DNA from: Gammaproteobacteria bacterium
Lineage (GTDB): Bacteria > Pseudomonadota > Gammaproteobacteria > Xanthomonadales > Xanthomonadaceae
DNA: 6,177 bases
Assembly: GCA_030431185.1 (NCBI GenBank)
Contig: JAUIJO010000183.1
Location: 1-6,177, forward strand
Reading direction: 5' to 3'
Shown here: in pieces, positions 4,319 through 6,177 of the stretch
Layout of the letters: every line of letters starts with the position of its first letter
Numbering within the stretch: position 1 is the first letter of the stretch
Notes under the pieces: generated by a model
Told to the model about the DNA's origin: nothing
Database searches by the model: none
What the model saw: only the letters and a program-made list of their open reading frames with translations
Program-made: the position numbers and the translations under genes

Positions 4319-6177
4319 TCAGTGGGCGACGAAGCGGATCGCCTGGCCGCCACCGGGGGCGAGCTTGAGTGTCAGTACGTCCGCGCTGGTGACCTCGCGC
4401 TCTTCGCGTACGAAGGCCGAGGGCTTGTCGCGCCAGTGGGCGTCGTCGGCGTCGCGGTAGACCTGTGCGGTATAGCGGAGGCCGGGGTCGAGGAAGGACA
4501 GCGGCACCTGCAGCAAACGGCCGTGTTCGTCGGTGACGCTGCCCAGGTACCAGTCTTCGCTGTGGCGGTCCTTGCGGGCGAAGGTGACGAAGTCGCCGAC
4601 CTCGCCGTTGACCACGCGGGTCCGGGCCCAGTCGGCGGGGACGTCCTCGATGAAGCGCAGCGCGTCCAGGTGCTTTTCGTAGTTCTCGGGCAGGTCCGCG
4701 GCCATCTGCACCGGGCTGTAGATCACCACGTACAGGGCCAGTTGCTTGGCCAGGGTGGTCTGGATCGGCTGGCCGCGGCCTTGCAGGCTGAGGATGCCGG
4801 GGGTGTAGTCCATCGGGCCGGAGAGCATCCGGGTGAACACCAGGTTGGCCTCGTGCTCGGGCGGGTTGGTGGGCTTCGCCCAGGCGGCGTACTCCATGCC
4901 GCGCGCGCCTTCGCGCGAGACCCAGTTGGGGTACGTCCGGCGCAGGCCGGTGTCCTTGATCGGTTCGTGGCTGTTGATCGCCACGCGGTGGCGCGCGGCG
5001 GCCTCGAGCACGCGCAGGTGGTGGTTGGCGTTCCATTGCCCGTCGTGCCATTCGCGCACGATGTCGCCCTGGGCGTCGCGACGCTCGATCTGCCCGGCGT
5101 CGCAGACGTAACCGGTCTTGACCACGTCGATGCCAAGGCGCTCGTCGAGCGCGAAGGCGGCGTCCATCTGGTCCTCATAGTGACTGACCGCGCAGCCGGT
5201 TTCGTGGTGGCCGATCAGGTGCACGCCCTTGGACGCCGCGTACGCGGACAGTGCCTCGATGTCGAAGTCGGGCGTGGCGCGGGTGAAGTCGAAGTCGTAG
5301 CCGTTGCCGAACCACTGGCCGTCCCAGCCGGGGTTCCAGCCTTCGACCAGCACGCCACGGAAGCCGTGCTTGGCGGCGAAGTCGATGTAGCGCTTCGTGT
5401 TCGCGGTGGTCGCGCCGTGATTGCGGCCGGTGGCCCAGCTTTCCTGCTCCAGGTGCAGCGACCACCAGATGCCGACGTACTTCGCGGGCGTGAACCAGCC
5501 GACATCGCCGAGGCGGTTGGGCGCATTGAGGTTGAGCGTGATGTCGGATGCGGCGTACAGCGCAGCCGCACTGTCTGCGATCTGCAGGGTCCGCCATGGC
5601 GTGTTGAACGGCAGCGTTCGACGGACTTTCCAGCCCTCCGATGCCGGCGCCAGCTGCGCGCGGAAGCGGTGGCCTTCGGTGCGGCGCAGCCACATCCCCG
5701 CATAGTCCACCAGCGCGGCCTCGTGGAAGGCGATGTGCAGGCCGCCCTCGGTGCGGACGGTCATCGGCGTGTGCGCCTGGGTGACGGCCTCGAGCGGCGT
5801 GCGCTGGTAGAGGTACTCGTAGCGGTTCCATTCGCCGGCGGGGATCCACCACGCGGTGGCGGGGGCATGCACCGCGAACTCGGTCAGTTCGTCGTCGATG
5901 GTGGCCTGGGCAAGGCCGGGTTGCTCCGGGAACTCGTAGCGGAAGCCCAGTCCGTCGTCGAACACGCGCACGACGACGTCGAAGCGGCGGGCCGGGGGGA
6001 TGGTTTCGACGAAGCGCGCGCGCAGTTCATTGTGGTGGTCGCGGACGAAGCGGTTCTCGCCCCAGGGCTGCTCCCAGGTGGTGTCGGCGCTGGTGGTATC
6101 GGAGGACACCAGCGACAGGTTGCGCTCCAGCGTGCCGCCCTCGCGCAGGCGGAAGCCGAGCCGCGAGTCGTCGATCA
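4319..6177 (-). CDS. Glycoside hydrolase family 97 alpha-glucosidase, inverting SusB-like type (5' partial)
   Basis: This enzyme probably releases glucose from the non-reducing ends of maltooligosaccharides, in the periplasm or at the outer membrane as for family members; the signal peptide is outside the window. The frame is open to the window edge, and the GTG at 6109 is internal. Of a family length near 670, 618 residues are visible. The order is: N-terminal beta-sandwich, with WEQPWGE and RDHHNELR (to about 227); catalytic barrel from WFTPAKYVGIWWSLH; and C-terminal beta domain from about 510, including WYLGSVTDEHGR. Acidic residues align with those of Bacteroides SusB: Glu325 in HHETG (base, SusB E439), Glu404 in NSHEP (base/calcium, E508), Glu422 in SREGARG (calcium, E526) and Glu428 in RGMEY (acid, E532). 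The 404-422-428 spacings of 18 and 6 equal those in SusB. The retaining-type nucleophile Asp is absent from the VVKTGYV strand, so an inverting mechanism is expected. The gene converges on the GH13 gene. Confidence 0.95.
   Translation of the reverse strand, partial: IDDSRLGFRLREGGTLERNLSLVSSDTTSADTTWEQPWGENRFVRDHHNELRARFVETIPPARRFDVVVRVFDDGLGFRYEFPEQPGLAQATIDDELTEFAVHAPATAWWIPAGEWNRYEYLYQRTPLEAVTQAHTPMTVRTEGGLHIAFHEAALVDYAGMWLRRTEGHRFRAQLAPASEGWKVRRTLPFNTPWRTLQIADSAAALYAASDITLNLNAPNRLGDVGWFTPAKYVGIWWSLHLEQESWATGRNHGATTANTKRYIDFAAKHGFRGVLVEGWNPGWDGQWFGNGYDFDFTRATPDFDIEALSAYAASKGVHLIGHHETGCAVSHYEDQMDAAFALDERLGIDVVKTGYVCDAGQIERRDAQGDIVREWHDGQWNANHHLRVLEAAARHRVAINSHEPIKDTGLRRTYPNWVSREGARGMEYAAWAKPTNPPEHEANLVFTRMLSGPMDYTPGILSLQGRGQPIQTTLAKQLALYVVIYSPVQMAADLPENYEKHLDALRFIEDVPADWARTRVVNGEVGDFVTFARKDRHSEDWYLGSVTDEHGRLLQVPLSFLDPGLRYTAQVYRDADDAHWRDKPSAFVREEREVTSADVLTLKLAPGGGQAIRFVAH

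Noticed and set aside
4129..4368. 79-codon plus-strand ORF over the repeat region
   Set aside because: It crosses the inverted-repeat arm and then runs antisense into the GH97 3' end. It has no convincing ribosome site or recognisable motif.
3708..5051. A 447-codon minus-strand open frame
   Set aside because: Only its last 106 codons (from ATG 4028) look like a real protein. The rest is an out-of-frame shadow of the GH97 gene, with low-complexity Arg/Pro/Ala sequence, plus the intergenic repeat region.

Overview
The window is high-GC bacterial DNA. One line counted in each flanking gene gives about 65-70% G+C. It has the codon style and repeat content of a gammaproteobacterium of the Xanthomonadaceae/Lysobacteraceae type (Lysobacter, Luteimonas, Xanthomonas relatives). 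This assignment is an inference from composition, from a GTAGGATGGGT...ACCCATC repeat I associate with that group, and from the pairing of GH13 with GH97 enzymes. No rRNA or marker gene confirms it.

Two large carbohydrate-active enzymes point toward each other and are both cut by the window edges. On the left (1-2499, +) is a secreted-type GH13 alpha-amylase family protein with all three catalytic acids, an Ig-like linker domain and a C-terminal glucodextranase-C-like module. On the right (4319-6177, -) is a GH97 alpha-glucosidase of the inverting, SusB-like type. Together they look like part of an alpha-glucan (starch/maltodextrin) utilisation locus: GH13 would cut the polymer and GH97 would release glucose from the oligosaccharides. 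Both 5' ends, with any signal peptides and promoters, lie outside the window.

The 1.8 kb between them (2500-4318) is accessory DNA. It has lower G+C (119 of 240 bases at 4021-4260). It carries three small genes, all on the minus strand: an NTF2/SnoaL-like protein (2784-3170), a two-helix membrane protein (3256-3642), and a small very basic protein of unknown function (3708-4028). The NTF2-like gene is bracketed by two same-orientation copies of the GTAGGATGG repeat, one full and one decayed.

The most interesting part is 3240-4235. The two unknown genes each begin 8-10 bases after a GGTGTTAGG(C/G) sequence resembling the R' end of an integron attC site. One of these sits at the end of an imperfect hairpin. 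A half-site resembling the other attC end overlaps the stop codon of the membrane protein gene. Upstream of the basic-protein gene lies a 191-bp AT-richer segment bounded by a 15-of-16-base inverted repeat. It contains three copies of a TATGGGGTG(A/C)TA(A/T) motif. I read the region as a decayed cassette-like or MITE-like insertion between two sugar-degradation genes. No integrase or transposase gene is present, so this remains a hypothesis.
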